Below are positions 17,244 through 25,867 of a stretch of DNA of 39,611 nt, in pieces. Source of the stretch: Paracoccaceae bacterium (GTDB taxonomy: Bacteria > Pseudomonadota > Alphaproteobacteria > Rhodobacterales > Rhodobacteraceae); the NCBI GenBank assembly GCA_020629115.1, contig JAHDDY010000027.1:1-39611 (forward strand), in the 5' to 3' direction. How positions within the stretch are numbered: the first letter of the stretch is position 1; each line of letters starts with the position of its first letter. Position numbers and translations under genes: made by a program. The notes under the pieces were generated by a model, which did no database searches, was not told the origin of the DNA, and saw only the letters and a program-made list of their open reading frames with translations.

Positions 17244-17822
17244 TTAAGATGCGGCGGCGGTCGGCTCGATCCAGCCGACATTGCCGTCCTCGCGTCGATA
17301 GACCACACCGATCTCGTTGTTCTTCTCGTTGCGGAACATGAGGATCGGCTCGTCCCCGATCTCCATCTGGAGAACGGCCTCGCCCACGCTGAGGACGGGG
17401 ATGGAGGTCTTCGTCTCGGCGATGATGACCGGCTGAAGCGACTCGGACGCCTCCTCCGCATCGGGCGCATCGGACTCGATCACGAAGGACGCGGCACCGA
17501 CGCTCTCCACCGGGGTGGAGCGGGTGCGATGATGGTTCTTGAGGCGGCGCTTGTAGCGGCGCAGCTGCTTGGCCAGGCGGTCGCTCGCGGCGTCGAAGGC
17601 GGCATAGATATCGCCCGCCCGGCCCGAGGCCTGCGCCTTCATGCCGGTGCTCAGATGGGTCGAGCATTCGCACTTGAACTCGTGCCGGTCGCGCGTGAAG
17701 GTCACGGTCGCGTCGGTGGGCCGTTCGGCATACTTCTCCATCGCCGCGGTCAGGGTCTCGATGACATGGCCGCGCAAGGCGTCGCCGATATCGATCTGTT
17801 TTCCGTTAACGTCGATCTTCAT
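17244..17822 (-). CDS. hpf: Long-form ribosome hibernation promoting factor
   Basis: Protein of 192 residues, the long HPF form that binds the 30S decoding region and dimerises ribosomes into inactive 100S particles. The N-terminal HPF/RaiA domain spans about 1-100, including VNGKQIDIGDALR and DRLAKQLRRYKRRLKNHH. A linker follows. The C-terminal dimerisation domain (about 140-187) reads KTSIPVLSVGEAVLQM and ILMFRNEKNNEIGVVYRR. It lies between rpoN and ptsN, as usual. An upstream 102-base gap holds a candidate promoter and a LexA-like box. Confidence 0.95.
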   Translation of the reverse strand: MKIDVNGKQIDIGDALRGHVIETLTAAMEKYAERPTDATVTFTRDRHEFKCECSTHLSTGMKAQASGRAGDIYAAFDAASDRLAKQLRRYKRRLKNHHRTRSTPVESVGAASFVIESDAPDAEEASESLQPVIIAETKTSIPVLSVGEAVLQMEIGDEPILMFRNEKNNEIGVVYRREDGNVGWIEPTAAAS

Positions 17823-17856
17823 ACGATTTCAATACCTTGACTGACAAAGCGCCGAT

Positions 17857-17871
17857 GTTCGCAGCTTGTTC
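17857..17871. promoter_or_regulatory. LexA-like box GTTC-N7-GTTC before hpf
   Basis: GTTC GCAGCTT GTTC matches exactly the alphaproteobacterial LexA consensus of two GTTC half-sites seven bases apart. It overlaps a perfect 14-base palindrome, AGCTTGTTCAAGCT (17863-17876). Both lie directly downstream of the candidate hpf -10 region. Eight defined bases would occur about once by chance in a window of this size, so location is the main support. Confidence 0.3.
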
Positions 17872-17901
17872 AAGCTACACGCCCACCGACCCGAAAGTCA
17901 A
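17872..17901 (-). promoter_or_regulatory. Candidate hpf promoter
   Basis: On the minus strand TTGACT (17901-17896) is followed after 18 bases by TAGCTT (17877-17872), about 50 bases before the hpf start. The -35 is good and the -10 weak. An own promoter fits the need to raise HPF in stationary phase independently of rpoN. Confidence 0.4.
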
Positions 17902-17924
17902 TCTCGGAATATCGGGACCGACAC

Positions 17925-19487
17925 CTAAAGCGTCACTTCCGCCTTACGCCGGCGGCGCTGGACGGAGGAGGGAATGTCCATGGATTCCCGGTATTTCGCC
18001 ACCGTCCGGCGTGCGATATCCACCCCGTCCTCGCGCAGGATGCTGACGATGCGGTCGTCGGAGAGGATGGCGTCTACCGGCTCGTCGTCGATCATCTTGC
18101 GAATCTTGAACCGCACGCTCTCGGCCGAATACGACTCGCCCCCGTCCGTCGAGCCGATGGCCGCCGTGAAGAAGAACTTCAGCTCGAAGACGCCCCGGGT
18201 CGTGGAGATGTACTTGTTCGAGGTCACGCGGCTGATGGTGGATTCGTGCATGTCGATGGCCTCGGCCACCGTCTTGAGGTTGAGCGGACGGAGCTGCTCG
18301 ATGCCGTATTCGAAGAACCCGTCCTGCTGGCGCACGATCTCGCTGGCGACGCGCAGGATGGTGCGGGCGCGCTGGTCGAGGCTCTTGGCGAGCCAGTTCG
18401 CGCTCTGCATGCATTCGCTGAGATAGGCCTTCACCTCGCCGCCGCCGTCCTGCGAGCCGTTCGTGACCTCCGCCGCGTAGCGTTCGTTGACGAGGACGCG
18501 GGGGAGCGTGTCGGTGTTCAGCTCCACGTTCCAGCCGCCCATCGCGTTGCGCCGGACGAACACGTCCGGGATCATCGTCTGGGCGATCTCGGAATGGAAG
18601 CGCGCGCCGGGCTTGGGGTCGAGGGCGCGCACCTCCTCGATCATCTCGCGCATGTCGTCGTGGCCGACGCCGCACAGCTTCATCAGCGCGGGCAGGCGGC
18701 CCTTGGCGAGCATCTCCAGGTTGTCGAGAAGCGCGGCGATGGCAGGGTCGAGGCGGTTGCGCTCGCGCAGTTGCAGGCGCAGGCATTCCGCCAGGTCCCG
18801 CGCCCCGACCCCGGCGGGGTCGCAGCCCTGCACGATGTCGAGCGCGGCGGCGATGTCGCCGGGCGCGGCGCCGAGATTGCCGGCGACGAGGTTGGTATCG
18901 GCGCGCAGGTACCCGGCCTCGTCGATGTATTCGACCAGATGCGTGGCGATGGCGCGCACCCGGTGGGAGGCCGGGGTCATGCCGATCTGGTCGAGCAGGT
19001 GGTCGCGCAGCGAGGTCTCGGCGGCGACGACGCCCTCAAGGTCGTATTCGGGGGAATCGAAGCCCCCTCCCCCACCCTTGCCTAGGGACGCCCAACCCGA
19101 GCCCTCGTCGCCCGGCGGACCGGCGGCCTCGGTCATCGCGGCGGCCCCCTCGGCCTGGCGCTCGGCGCGGGATTCGTCGGCGTAGACGTTCTCCATGCCG
19201 GTGTCGAAGGTCTCCTCGGCGCGGGAGAGGTTGTCCTCGCGCAGTTTCGAGGGCAGGTCGTCCGACGGCGCGGCCCTGTCGGCCCCCTCCGGCGCCTCGG
19301 GCCGGTCGCGCCGCTCGTCGGGCACCTGGGCCATCGCTTCGAGCAGCGGGTTGCGCTCGATCTCCTGGGCGACGTACTCGCTGAGATCGAGGTTCGACAT
19401 CTGCAACAGCTTGATCGCCTGCTGGAGCTGCGGCGTCATCACCAGCGATTGCGACTGGCGCAGCTGGAGGCCCATACCCATCGACAT
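17925..19487 (-). CDS. rpoN: RNA polymerase sigma-54 factor
   Basis: Sigma-54 of 520 residues, which directs RNA polymerase to -24/-12 promoters that need AAA+ activators. Region I is the Gln/Leu-rich N-terminus (LQLRQSQSLVMTPQLQQAIK). The core-binding and DNA-binding parts follow (HESTISRVTSNKYI is the helix-turn-helix). The RpoN box is ARRTVAKYRE at 492-501. The stretch about 50-160 is acidic and poorly conserved, as usual. It sits directly after lptB (32 bases) and before hpf. No activator gene is present in the window. Confidence 0.96.
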   Translation of the reverse strand: MSMGMGLQLRQSQSLVMTPQLQQAIKLLQMSNLDLSEYVAQEIERNPLLEAMAQVPDERRDRPEAPEGADRAAPSDDLPSKLREDNLSRAEETFDTGMENVYADESRAERQAEGAAAMTEAAGPPGDEGSGWASLGKGGGGGFDSPEYDLEGVVAAETSLRDHLLDQIGMTPASHRVRAIATHLVEYIDEAGYLRADTNLVAGNLGAAPGDIAAALDIVQGCDPAGVGARDLAECLRLQLRERNRLDPAIAALLDNLEMLAKGRLPALMKLCGVGHDDMREMIEEVRALDPKPGARFHSEIAQTMIPDVFVRRNAMGGWNVELNTDTLPRVLVNERYAAEVTNGSQDGGGEVKAYLSECMQSANWLAKSLDQRARTILRVASEIVRQQDGFFEYGIEQLRPLNLKTVAEAIDMHESTISRVTSNKYISTTRGVFELKFFFTAAIGSTDGGESYSAESVRFKIRKMIDDEPVDAILSDDRIVSILREDGVDIARRTVAKYRESMDIPSSVQRRRRKAEVTL

Positions 19488-19519
19488 CGGTCAGACCCTC
19501 CCTTCTCTCTGCGCGGTCG

Positions 19520-20293
19520 CTACAGGCGGAAACCGTCTCCGAGATAGACCCGGCGCACGGCCTCGTCGCCGATGATGTCCCCGGGCGTCCCCTGCTTGAG
19601 CACCTGCCCGTCGTGCAGGATGTAGGCCCGGTCGATGATCGACAGTGTTTCGCGCACATTGTGGTCGGTAATCAAGACCCCCATGCCGCGCTCGCGCAAA
19701 TGCGACACCAGCCCCCGGATATCGCCCACCGCAATGGGGTCCACGCCCGCGAACGGCTCGTCGAGCAGAATGAAGTCGGGATCGGTCGCCAAAGCACGCG
19801 CGATCTCGACGCGCCGCCGCTCGCCGCCCGAGAGTGCCAGGGCGGGCGTGCGGCGCAGATGCGTGATGGAGAATTCGGCGAGCAGCGCGTCGAGCCGGTT
19901 CTCGCGCTTGGACCGCTGGCGCTCGACCAGCTCCAGGACGGCCATGACGTTCTCCTCGACCGTCAGTCCGCGAAAGATCGACGCCTCCTGCGGCAGGTAG
20001 CCGACCCCCAGCCGGGCGCGGCGATGCATCGGCAGGGAGGTCACGTCCTCCCCGTCCAGCGTGATCGCGCCGTAATCCGCCGGGATCAGCCCGGTGATCA
20101 TGTAAAAGCATGTCGTCTTCCCCGCCCCGTTCGGCCCCAGCAGACCGACGACCTCGCCGCGCTGCAGCGTCAGGGAGACGCCGCGCACGACCGGCCGCCG
20201 CCGGTAGCTCTTGCCGATGCGGTCGACGACCATACCCTCGCGGTTCGAGGCGAGGGTCAGGTCGGGCCGTCCGCCGGTCATGCCGGCCCCCAT
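19520..20293 (-). CDS. lptB: LPS export ABC transporter ATPase LptB
   Basis: ATPase of 257 residues that drives extraction of lipopolysaccharide from the inner membrane by LptFG. Walker A is GPNGAGKT (53-60), the Q-loop lies in [17 protein letters not shown], the signature is [15 protein letters not shown] (from 154), and Walker B ends [14 protein letters not shown], a typical LptB run. The first 20 residues are extra; a start at Met5 or Met21 is possible. It is followed by rpoN and preceded by lptA (70-base gap). Confidence 0.95.
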   Translation of the reverse strand: MGAGMTGGRPDLTLASNREGMVVDRIGKSYRRRPVVRGVSLTLQRGEVVGLLGPNGAGKTTCFYMITGLIPADYGAITLDGEDVTSLPMHRRARLGVGYLPQEASIFRGLTVEENVMAVLELVERQRSKRENRLDALLAEFSITHLRRTPALALSGGERRRVEIARALATDPDFILLDEPFAGVDPIAVGDIRGLVSHLRERGMGVLITDHNVRETLSIIDRAYILHDGQVLKQGTPGDIIGDEAVRRVYLGDGFRL

Positions 20294-20363
20294 CGGATGA
20301 CCGCCATCATAGGAGACGCGCCCTTACCATGCCGTGAACCGGGGGCGATCGGAGCGGCGGGGG

Positions 20364-20915
20364 TCACCGATCCGAGGACGGGAAGAAGATGCCGCTGACC
20401 CGCTCGCGGGTGCCGTCGGCGCGGATGCCGCCCGATTCGATGCGGGCGAATCCGGTATCGAGGTTGATGGAGAGGCTCCCCCCCGCGAGCACGTTCTCGG
20501 CCCCCTGGGTCAGGGTGACGGTATCGCCCATGAGGATGGTGCTGGACGCGACGTCGTAATCGGCCCAGTTCCCCTCCGCCGCGCCCTCGGGGCTGGAGAC
20601 GAAGACCTCGCCCTCCGCGCGGACCCGGCGGATGGCCCCAGCCTGGCCGTCGGAATCCGAGTCGGGGTCGTAGGTGACCACGAGGCGCTGCGCCTGCATG
20701 CGCACCCCGCCCTGGCGCGCGTCGACCGAGCCGGTGAAGACGGCGACCTGCTCCTCCTGGCGCACCTCCAGCGCGTCGGCGGAGATCTCGATGGGCAGCG
20801 TGCTGTCGACCTTGAAGCCCCCGAGCGCCCCGGCGGACTGGGCCGCCGCCGGGCCGGCATCGGTCAGGAGCGGCAGCGCGAGGGACAGCAGGGCGATGCG
20901 GACGATGCGCTTCAT
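20364..20915 (-). CDS. lptA: LPS transport periplasmic protein LptA
   Basis: Periplasmic bridge protein of 183 residues that carries LPS from LptC towards LptD. It has a signal peptide (MKRIVRIALLSLALPLL, cleavage after AAA near residue 25). The OstA-like beta-jellyroll follows: LPIEISADALEVRQEEQVAVFTG... is the hallmark opening, with later strands ending near DRERVSGIFF. The ATG at 20915 is chosen because AGGAG lies eight bases before it and it begins the signal peptide directly; an ATG nine codons upstream is less likely. lptC ends 31 bases upstream. Confidence 0.92.
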   Translation of the reverse strand: MKRIVRIALLSLALPLLTDAGPAAAQSAGALGGFKVDSTLPIEISADALEVRQEEQVAVFTGSVDARQGGVRMQAQRLVVTYDPDSDSDGQAGAIRRVRAEGEVFVSSPEGAAEGNWADYDVASSTILMGDTVTLTQGAENVLAGGSLSINLDTGFARIESGGIRADGTRERVSGIFFPSSDR

Positions 20916-20946
20916 GGACGGCGCTCCTGTGGCTTGTGGCATGACG

Positions 20947-21588
20947 TCAATCCTTCGTCGCAGGTGGTGACACGGTTTCGGGGGTGAACACAACCCGTAC
21001 GTTTCCGCGAAAGATAACCGATCGCCCCCCGCTGTCCACCGCCTCCAGCGTGTCGGCCCGGATGGAGCCGCGCGGCCCCTGCGCCTCGACGGGCTGCTCG
21101 ACCGCCATCGCCCGGGTGCCGATGTCGATCTCGGCGACGGGCATACGCATGGTGTAGCCGTCCGACGTACGCGCCACGACACCCTCGGTCAGGCGCAGCC
21201 ATTCGCGGCGCGGGAAGAAGACGCCCCGCTCGGCGGTCACCACCGCATCGCGGCCGTCCTTCGTCTGGATGCGCGCGGTGATGCGGCTCAGCGTGATGCG
21301 GGTGGGCTTCGGCCCGTTGGGCAAGGCCCAGTCGGCGGTCACGGTATACGGCTCGCCGTCCTCCGTGCGCCCCGAGAAGCTGGGCGAGAGCATCCGCAGG
21401 CCGTCGGTGAGGGATCTCTGGTCGGCGTCGGTCAGGACCAGCGGTGCGGGCGCGCGGGTGCCGGTCTGGGTGAAGACCGCCGCGAAGGGCAGGCATGCCA
21501 CCAGGGCCAGCCCCAGCGACAGCCACAGGGTGCGCCGCGAACGCCTGATCCGCCGCGGGCCGGCGTCGACGCCGCCCTCCTCCGTCAT
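20947..21588 (-). CDS. lptC: LPS export protein LptC
   Basis: Bitopic inner-membrane protein of 213 residues. A basic N-terminus (RRIRRSRR) precedes one membrane helix (about 20-40), and the remainder is a periplasmic jellyroll similar to LptA, receiving LPS from LptBFG. The opening of the fold (LRMLSPSFSGRTEDGEPYTVTAD) is typical of alphaproteobacterial LptC. Its ATG shares a base with the kdsD stop (TGATG), so the two are translationally coupled. Confidence 0.9.
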   Translation of the reverse strand: MTEEGGVDAGPRRIRRSRRTLWLSLGLALVACLPFAAVFTQTGTRAPAPLVLTDADQRSLTDGLRMLSPSFSGRTEDGEPYTVTADWALPNGPKPTRITLSRITARIQTKDGRDAVVTAERGVFFPRREWLRLTEGVVARTSDGYTMRMPVAEIDIGTRAMAVEQPVEAQGPRGSIRADTLEAVDSGGRSVIFRGNVRVVFTPETVSPPATKD

Positions 21589-22562
21589 CAGGTGATGCCC
21601 GCGCGCAGGCAGTCGTGGATGTGGATCAGCCCCAGGGGCGGCGCGGGGCGCGGCGCATCGGGATCGAGGACGAAGAGGGCGGTGATCGCGTGTCGGTTCA
21701 TCGTGTCCAGCGCCTCGCCCAGGGTCGCGCCGGGACCGATGGTCTTCGGAGCCGGCGACATGATCTCCCCGGCAGTTCTATCGTTCAGATGGGCGATATT
21801 GCGGCGGAGGTCCCCGTCGGAGATGACCCCGGCGAGCCGCCCCTCCCCGTCCAGCACCCCGGCGATGCCGAACGCCTTGCCGGAGATGGTCAGCATGGCG
21901 TCGAGCATGGGCATCGCGCCGGGCACGAGGGGCAGCGCCTCGCCCGTATGCATCCGCTGTCCGACCGTCAGCAGCCGAGAGCCGAGGGAGCCGCCCGGAT
22001 GAAGCATACGAAAGTTCTGCGGCCGGAAGTCCCGCCGGTCGATCAGCGCGACCGCCAGCGCGTCGCCCAGGGCCAGGGTCGCCGTGGTCGAGGTGGTCGG
22101 GGCCAGGCCCATGGGACAGGCCTCCGGCGCGGCGGGCAGGACCAGGCCGATATCGGCGGCGCGCATCAGCGTGCTGTCGGGGCGCGAGGCGATGGCGATG
22201 AGCGGGATGCCGCAGCGCCGGGCATGGGCGACCAGATCCGACAGCTCCGGCGTCTCGCCCGAATTCGACAGCACGAGAGCCACGTCGCCCGCCGTGACCA
22301 TCCCCAGATCCCCGTGGCTCGCCTCCGCGGGGTGGACGAACTGTGCGGGCGTGCCGGTCGAGGCCAGCGTCGCGGCGATCTTGCGCGCGACGTGGCCGCT
22401 CTTGCCCATGCCCGAGACGATCACCCGCCCGGTGGCGCGGGCCAGCAGGTCCACCGCCCGCTCGAACCGCGCGTCCAGCCCCTCGGCCAGCAGGCGAAGC
22501 GCCTCGGCCTCCGTCTCGACGACCGCGCGCCCGATCTCGATGGCGGATTTTCCCGATGCCAT
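21588..22562 (-). CDS. kdsD: Arabinose-5-phosphate isomerase, KpsF/GutQ family
   Basis: Enzyme of 324 residues that interconverts ribulose 5-phosphate and arabinose 5-phosphate, the first step to KDO for LPS inner core. The SIS domain (about 35-170) includes GRVIVSGMGKSGHVARKIAATLASTG and LSNSGET. Two CBS domains fill the C-terminal half (about 205-320). Its place directly before lptCAB matches its role. It starts five bases after rnd. Confidence 0.93.
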   Translation of the reverse strand: MASGKSAIEIGRAVVETEAEALRLLAEGLDARFERAVDLLARATGRVIVSGMGKSGHVARKIAATLASTGTPAQFVHPAEASHGDLGMVTAGDVALVLSNSGETPELSDLVAHARRCGIPLIAIASRPDSTLMRAADIGLVLPAAPEACPMGLAPTTSTTATLALGDALAVALIDRRDFRPQNFRMLHPGGSLGSRLLTVGQRMHTGEALPLVPGAMPMLDAMLTISGKAFGIAGVLDGEGRLAGVISDGDLRRNIAHLNDRTAGEIMSPAPKTIGPGATLGEALDTMNRHAITALFVLDPDAPRPAPPLGLIHIHDCLRAGIT

Positions 22563-22566
22563 GGCG

Positions 22567-23178
22567 TCAGTGGGCGAAGATGTCCTGCTCGGGCCAGCCG
22601 ACCAGATCGAGGATCGCCCGGCTCGGCAGGAAGTTGAAGCACGAGGCGGCCAGCTCGGTGCGCCCCTCGCGGAAGAGGCGCTTGTCCAGCTCCTCCTTCA
22701 GGCGATGCAGGTGCAGCACGTCGCTCGCCGCGTAGTGCTGCTGCTCGGGGGTCAGCTCGGCCGCGCCCCAGTCGGAGCTTTGCTGCTGCTTGGATATCTC
22801 CACCCCGATCAGCTCGCGGCACAGCTCCTTGAGGCCGTGGCGGTCGGTATAGGTGCGCACCAGCTTCGAGGCGATCTTGGTGCAGTAGACCGGCGCGGTG
22901 GTCACACCGAAGGCCCGGGCCATCACCGCGATGTCGAACCGCCCGAAATGGAAGAGCTTCAGCGTCTGCGGATCGGTGAGCAGCCTCGCCAGATTGGGAG
23001 AGCTGGGCACGCCCGGCGCGTACTTAACCAGATGCGCGTCCCCGTCCCCCGCCGAGAGCTGGACCACGCAGAGCCGGTCGCGATAGGGCATCAGCCCCAT
23101 CGTCTCCGTATCAATGGCGACCACCCGCCCCAGATCGAGACCGTCGGGCAAATCGCCGTGATGCAGATGAATGGTCAT
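22567..23178 (-). CDS. rnd: Short ribonuclease D-type 3'-5' exonuclease
   Basis: Exonuclease of 203 residues with only the DEDD catalytic domain, which is common in alphaproteobacteria; the HRDC domains of E. coli RNase D are missing. ExoI is DTETMG, ExoII is FHFGRFD and ExoIII is YAASDVLHLHRL, giving the DEDDy residues. The likely role is trimming of tRNA and other small RNA 3' ends. The ATG at 23178 follows GAAGGAG; an upstream ATG lacks such a site. It is the first gene of the block reaching to ptsN. Confidence 0.9.
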   Translation of the reverse strand: MTIHLHHGDLPDGLDLGRVVAIDTETMGLMPYRDRLCVVQLSAGDGDAHLVKYAPGVPSSPNLARLLTDPQTLKLFHFGRFDIAVMARAFGVTTAPVYCTKIASKLVRTYTDRHGLKELCRELIGVEISKQQQSSDWGAAELTPEQQHYAASDVLHLHRLKEELDKRLFREGRTELAASCFNFLPSRAILDLVGWPEQDIFAH

Positions 23179-23506
23179 CCTCGCTCCTTCGCCTTGTGCG
23201 AGGCACCGGGTAAGCCGTTCGGCGGGGGAAATCAACCGCGAGGGGCGGATGGCCAGGGCAATTGCCTGAACGTATTCCCTTTCCGTTCCCGGCGAAGACC
23301 GGGAACCTCGATGGGACAGAGTACAAACCTCTGGATCAGGTCTTGCTCAGCGAGGCCCCCGTTCTTCGTACCGCGCGCAACGCCGGGAGCGGGGAACAGG
23401 GTTTCAGGCGATTGCCCTGCCGCTCCAGCGGCAATCTTGATCCCGTCCCCGTCGATAGGCTAGGGATGCACCGCACTATTCCATCTTTCAGAGGTGAATT
23501 TCCGTC
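23179..23506. other. Divergent intergenic region between rnd and the CoA-ester lyase
   Basis: This 328-base stretch separates divergent genes and holds no ORF I can support. Most of it is the inverted-repeat block at 23254-23419. Before the lyase start lies AGAGGTG as a ribosome binding site. Only poor promoter-like hexamers (TTGATC at about 23435, followed by TAGGGA) were seen. Confidence 0.6.
23254..23419. repeat. MITE-like inverted repeat block containing REP-like copy B
   Basis: The ends CAGGGCAATTGCCTGAA (23254-23270) and TTCAGGCGATTGCCCTG (23403-23419) are inverted repeats matching at 16 of 17 positions. Inside, the left half holds the family core (23283-23306, TCCCGGCGAAGACCGGGA with a perfect six-base stem) followed by CCTCGATGG. 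The right half is a diverged reverse copy with a short extra segment around GTACCGCGCGC. The whole looks like a small non-coding element or a decayed one. Confidence 0.65.
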
Positions 23507-24382
23507 ATGTTCGATCCGCATCGTCCGCGTCGCAGCGTGCTCTACATGCCCGGCTCCAATGCCCGGGCGCTGGAGAAGGCGAAGGAGCTATCCGCCGATG
23601 CGCTGATCCTCGATCTGGAGGATGCGGTCGCGCCGGGGGAGAAGGCGGCGGCGCGGGAGCTGGTGGTCGAGGCGGTGCGCGGCGGGGGCTACGGCAGGCG
23701 CGAGATCGTCATCCGCATCAACGGGCTGAACACCGATCACGGCATGGAGGACCTGCGCGCGGCCTGCGCGGCGGCCCCGGACGCCATCCTGATCCCCAAG
23801 GCGCAGTCGGCGGCCATGATCGAGGAGGTCGGCGCGCTGATGGCGACGCACGGCGCGCCGGAGACCACGCAGATTTGGGCGATGATGGAGACGCCGCTCG
23901 GCATTCTGCATGCCGAGCGGGTCGCGACGGCCAGCACCCGGCTCACCGCCTTCGTCATGGGCACCAACGACCTCGCCGAGGACTTGCGCGCGCATCAGAC
24001 CGAGGACCGCGCCCCGCTGCTGCCGCATCTGACCCATTGCCTGCTCGTCGCCCGCGCCTATGGGTTGGCTGCCATCGACGGGGTGTACAATGCCTTCCGC
24101 GACGAGGCCGGGTTCGAGGCCCGTTGCGCCAGCAGCGCGGCCCTGGGCTTCGACGGCAAGACCCTGATCCACCCCGCCCAGATCGACATCTGCAACGCCG
24201 CCTTCGCCCCGGATGCCGAGGCCGTCGAGACGGCGAAGGCGCGGATTCGCGCCTACGAGGAGGCCCGGGAGAAGGGCGAGGGCGTGGCCGTGCTCGACGG
24301 GACGATCGTCGAGAACCTGCACGCCGAGGCCGCGCGCACCCTGCTCGTCCGCCACAACGCCATCCGCGCGATGGAGGGCTGA
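23507..24382 (+). CDS. HpcH/HpaI-CitE family CoA-ester lyase or thioesterase
   Basis: Protein of 291 residues of the CitE-like TIM-barrel family. Characteristic segments are RRSVLYMPG near the N-terminus (catalytic Arg), LDLEDAVAP (metal and substrate Glu/Asp), IRINGLNT, AMMETPLGI (Glu metal ligand) and GFDGKTLIHPAQ. Members cleave (3S)-citramalyl-, malyl- or beta-methylmalyl-CoA, and in Rhodobacter one paralogue (Mcl2) is a malyl-CoA thioesterase. The size is closer to Mcl2 than to the longer lyase Mcl1, but the reaction cannot be settled by eye. A gap of three bases separates it from the next gene. Confidence 0.8.
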   Translation: MFDPHRPRRSVLYMPGSNARALEKAKELSADALILDLEDAVAPGEKAAARELVVEAVRGGGYGRREIVIRINGLNTDHGMEDLRAACAAAPDAILIPKAQSAAMIEEVGALMATHGAPETTQIWAMMETPLGILHAERVATASTRLTAFVMGTNDLAEDLRAHQTEDRAPLLPHLTHCLLVARAYGLAAIDGVYNAFRDEAGFEARCASSAALGFDGKTLIHPAQIDICNAAFAPDAEAVETAKARIRAYEEAREKGEGVAVLDGTIVENLHAEAARTLLVRHNAIRAMEG

Positions 24383-24385
24383 GCC

Positions 24386-24910
24386 ATGGCCGCGACCCCC
24401 GAGGACCTCTTCGCCTTCCTGGACGGCCTGGGCATCGAGACGGAGACCGTCACCCATCCGCCCCTCTTCACCGTCGAGGAAAGCCGCGCCCTGCGGGGCG
24501 AGCTGCCGGGCGGGCACACCAAGAACCTGTTCCTGAAGGACAAGAAGGGCCGCCTGTTCCTCGTCACCTGCGACGAATCGCGCACGGTGAACCTTAAGGC
24601 GCTGGAAAAGGCCATCGGCGCGGCCCGGGTCAGCTTCGGGAAACCCGACCTGCTGCGAGAGGTCCTGGGCCTGACCCCCGGCGCGGTCACGGCATTCTCG
24701 CTCATCAACGACCGGGCCGGCCCCGGGGCGGACGACGCGCCGCGCGTCACCTTCGCCATCGACGCCTCGTTATTGTCACATGACGTAATTCAGTGCCATC
24801 CCCTACACAACGAGGCCACGACCGCTATCTCCCCGTCAGACCTGATGCGGTTCGTCGACGCCTGCGGGCATTCGGCGATAAAAATCGATTTTGACGCCCT
24901 GGAACCGTGA
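24386..24910 (+). CDS. Prolyl-tRNA editing-domain protein (ProXp-ala/YbaK family)
   Basis: Free-standing trans-editing deacylase of 174 residues. The family motif GGHTKNLFLKDKKG spans about 42-55, with Lys46 at the position needed for hydrolysis of mischarged Ala-tRNA(Pro). Other family segments are HPPLFTVEES and LGLTPGAVTAFSLIND. The likely role is removal of Ala (or a similar amino acid) from tRNA(Pro). It lies between the CoA-ester lyase and cnoX on the same strand. Confidence 0.85.
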   Translation: MAATPEDLFAFLDGLGIETETVTHPPLFTVEESRALRGELPGGHTKNLFLKDKKGRLFLVTCDESRTVNLKALEKAIGAARVSFGKPDLLREVLGLTPGAVTAFSLINDRAGPGADDAPRVTFAIDASLLSHDVIQCHPLHNEATTAISPSDLMRFVDACGHSAIKIDFDALEP

Positions 24911-24943
24911 CGGTCCGGCATCCGGGGCCTGAGAGGGACTAGG

Positions 24944-25867
24944 ATGCTGGAACTCGGTGGCGGCAATCCCGATGCGGCGGCGGCGACTTCTCCCGTGATC
25001 GACGGAACGGATGCGGGCTTCATGGCCGACGTGGTCGAGGCCTCGCGCACGACCCCCGTGGTGGTGCAGTTCACCGCCGCGTGGTGCGGCCCGTGCAAGA
25101 CGCTGGGGCCGCAACTGGAGGCGGCGGTCGCGCGCACGAACGGCAAGGTCCGCATGGTACGCATCGACATCGACCAGCACCAGCAGATCGCCGGCCAGCT
25201 TCAGGTGCAGTCCATCCCGGCGGTGTTCGGCTTCGTGGACGGGCGGCCCGTCGACGCCTTCATGGGCGCGCAACCCCAGAGCGAGATCGAGCGGTTCGTG
25301 ACCACCCTCAGCGACGCCGCCGCGCCCACCTCGGCCGAGGCGCAGGTCGACGAGGCCCTCGCGGTCGCGGAGGAGCGCCTCGCCGAGAACGCGCCCGCCG
25401 AGGCCGCTCAGATCTACGCGCAGATCATGGGTGTCGTGCCCGAGAACCTGCGCGCTATCACCGGCCTCGCCCGCTGCTACGCCATGCTCGGCGACCTGGA
25501 GCGCGCGGAGGAGACGCTCGGCTACGCGCCGGAGGACAAGGCGGACGACCCCATGGTCGTGCAGGTCCGCTCCATGATCGCGCTGGCCGCGCAGGCCGGG
25601 TCGGCCGACGACAACGCGCAGCTCGAAGCCGCCGTGGAGGCGAATCCGGACGACCACCAGGCGCGGCACGACCTGGCCGTCGCCCTCGTCGCCTCGAACC
25701 GGGAGGAGGAGGGCATCGACCACCTGCTGGAGATCGTCCGCCGGGACCGCGAGTGGAACGAGGACGCGGCGCGGCAGCAGCTCTTCAAGGTTTTCGAAGC
25801 CCTCGGGCCGAGCGATCCGCGCACCCTCAAGGGACGGCGCAAGCTCTCCTCCCTGTTATTCGCATGA
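24944..25867 (+). CDS. cnoX: Thioredoxin-TPR chaperedoxin CnoX
   Basis: Protein of 307 residues with an N-terminal thioredoxin fold (about 20-115) and a C-terminal TPR region (about 125-300). The active site is WCGPCK with Cys48 and Cys51, and the cis-Pro is in SIPAVFGF. In E. coli CnoX (YbbN) the CxxC is lost (SQHC); alphaproteobacterial forms keep it and can reduce clients as well as holding them for GroEL. The groESL operon lies only about 3 kb away. Its TGA overlaps the next gene's ATG (ATGA). Confidence 0.9.
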   Translation: MLELGGGNPDAAAATSPVIDGTDAGFMADVVEASRTTPVVVQFTAAWCGPCKTLGPQLEAAVARTNGKVRMVRIDIDQHQQIAGQLQVQSIPAVFGFVDGRPVDAFMGAQPQSEIERFVTTLSDAAAPTSAEAQVDEALAVAEERLAENAPAEAAQIYAQIMGVVPENLRAITGLARCYAMLGDLERAEETLGYAPEDKADDPMVVQVRSMIALAAQAGSADDNAQLEAAVEANPDDHQARHDLAVALVASNREEEGIDHLLEIVRRDREWNEDAARQQLFKVFEALGPSDPRTLKGRRKLSSLLFA

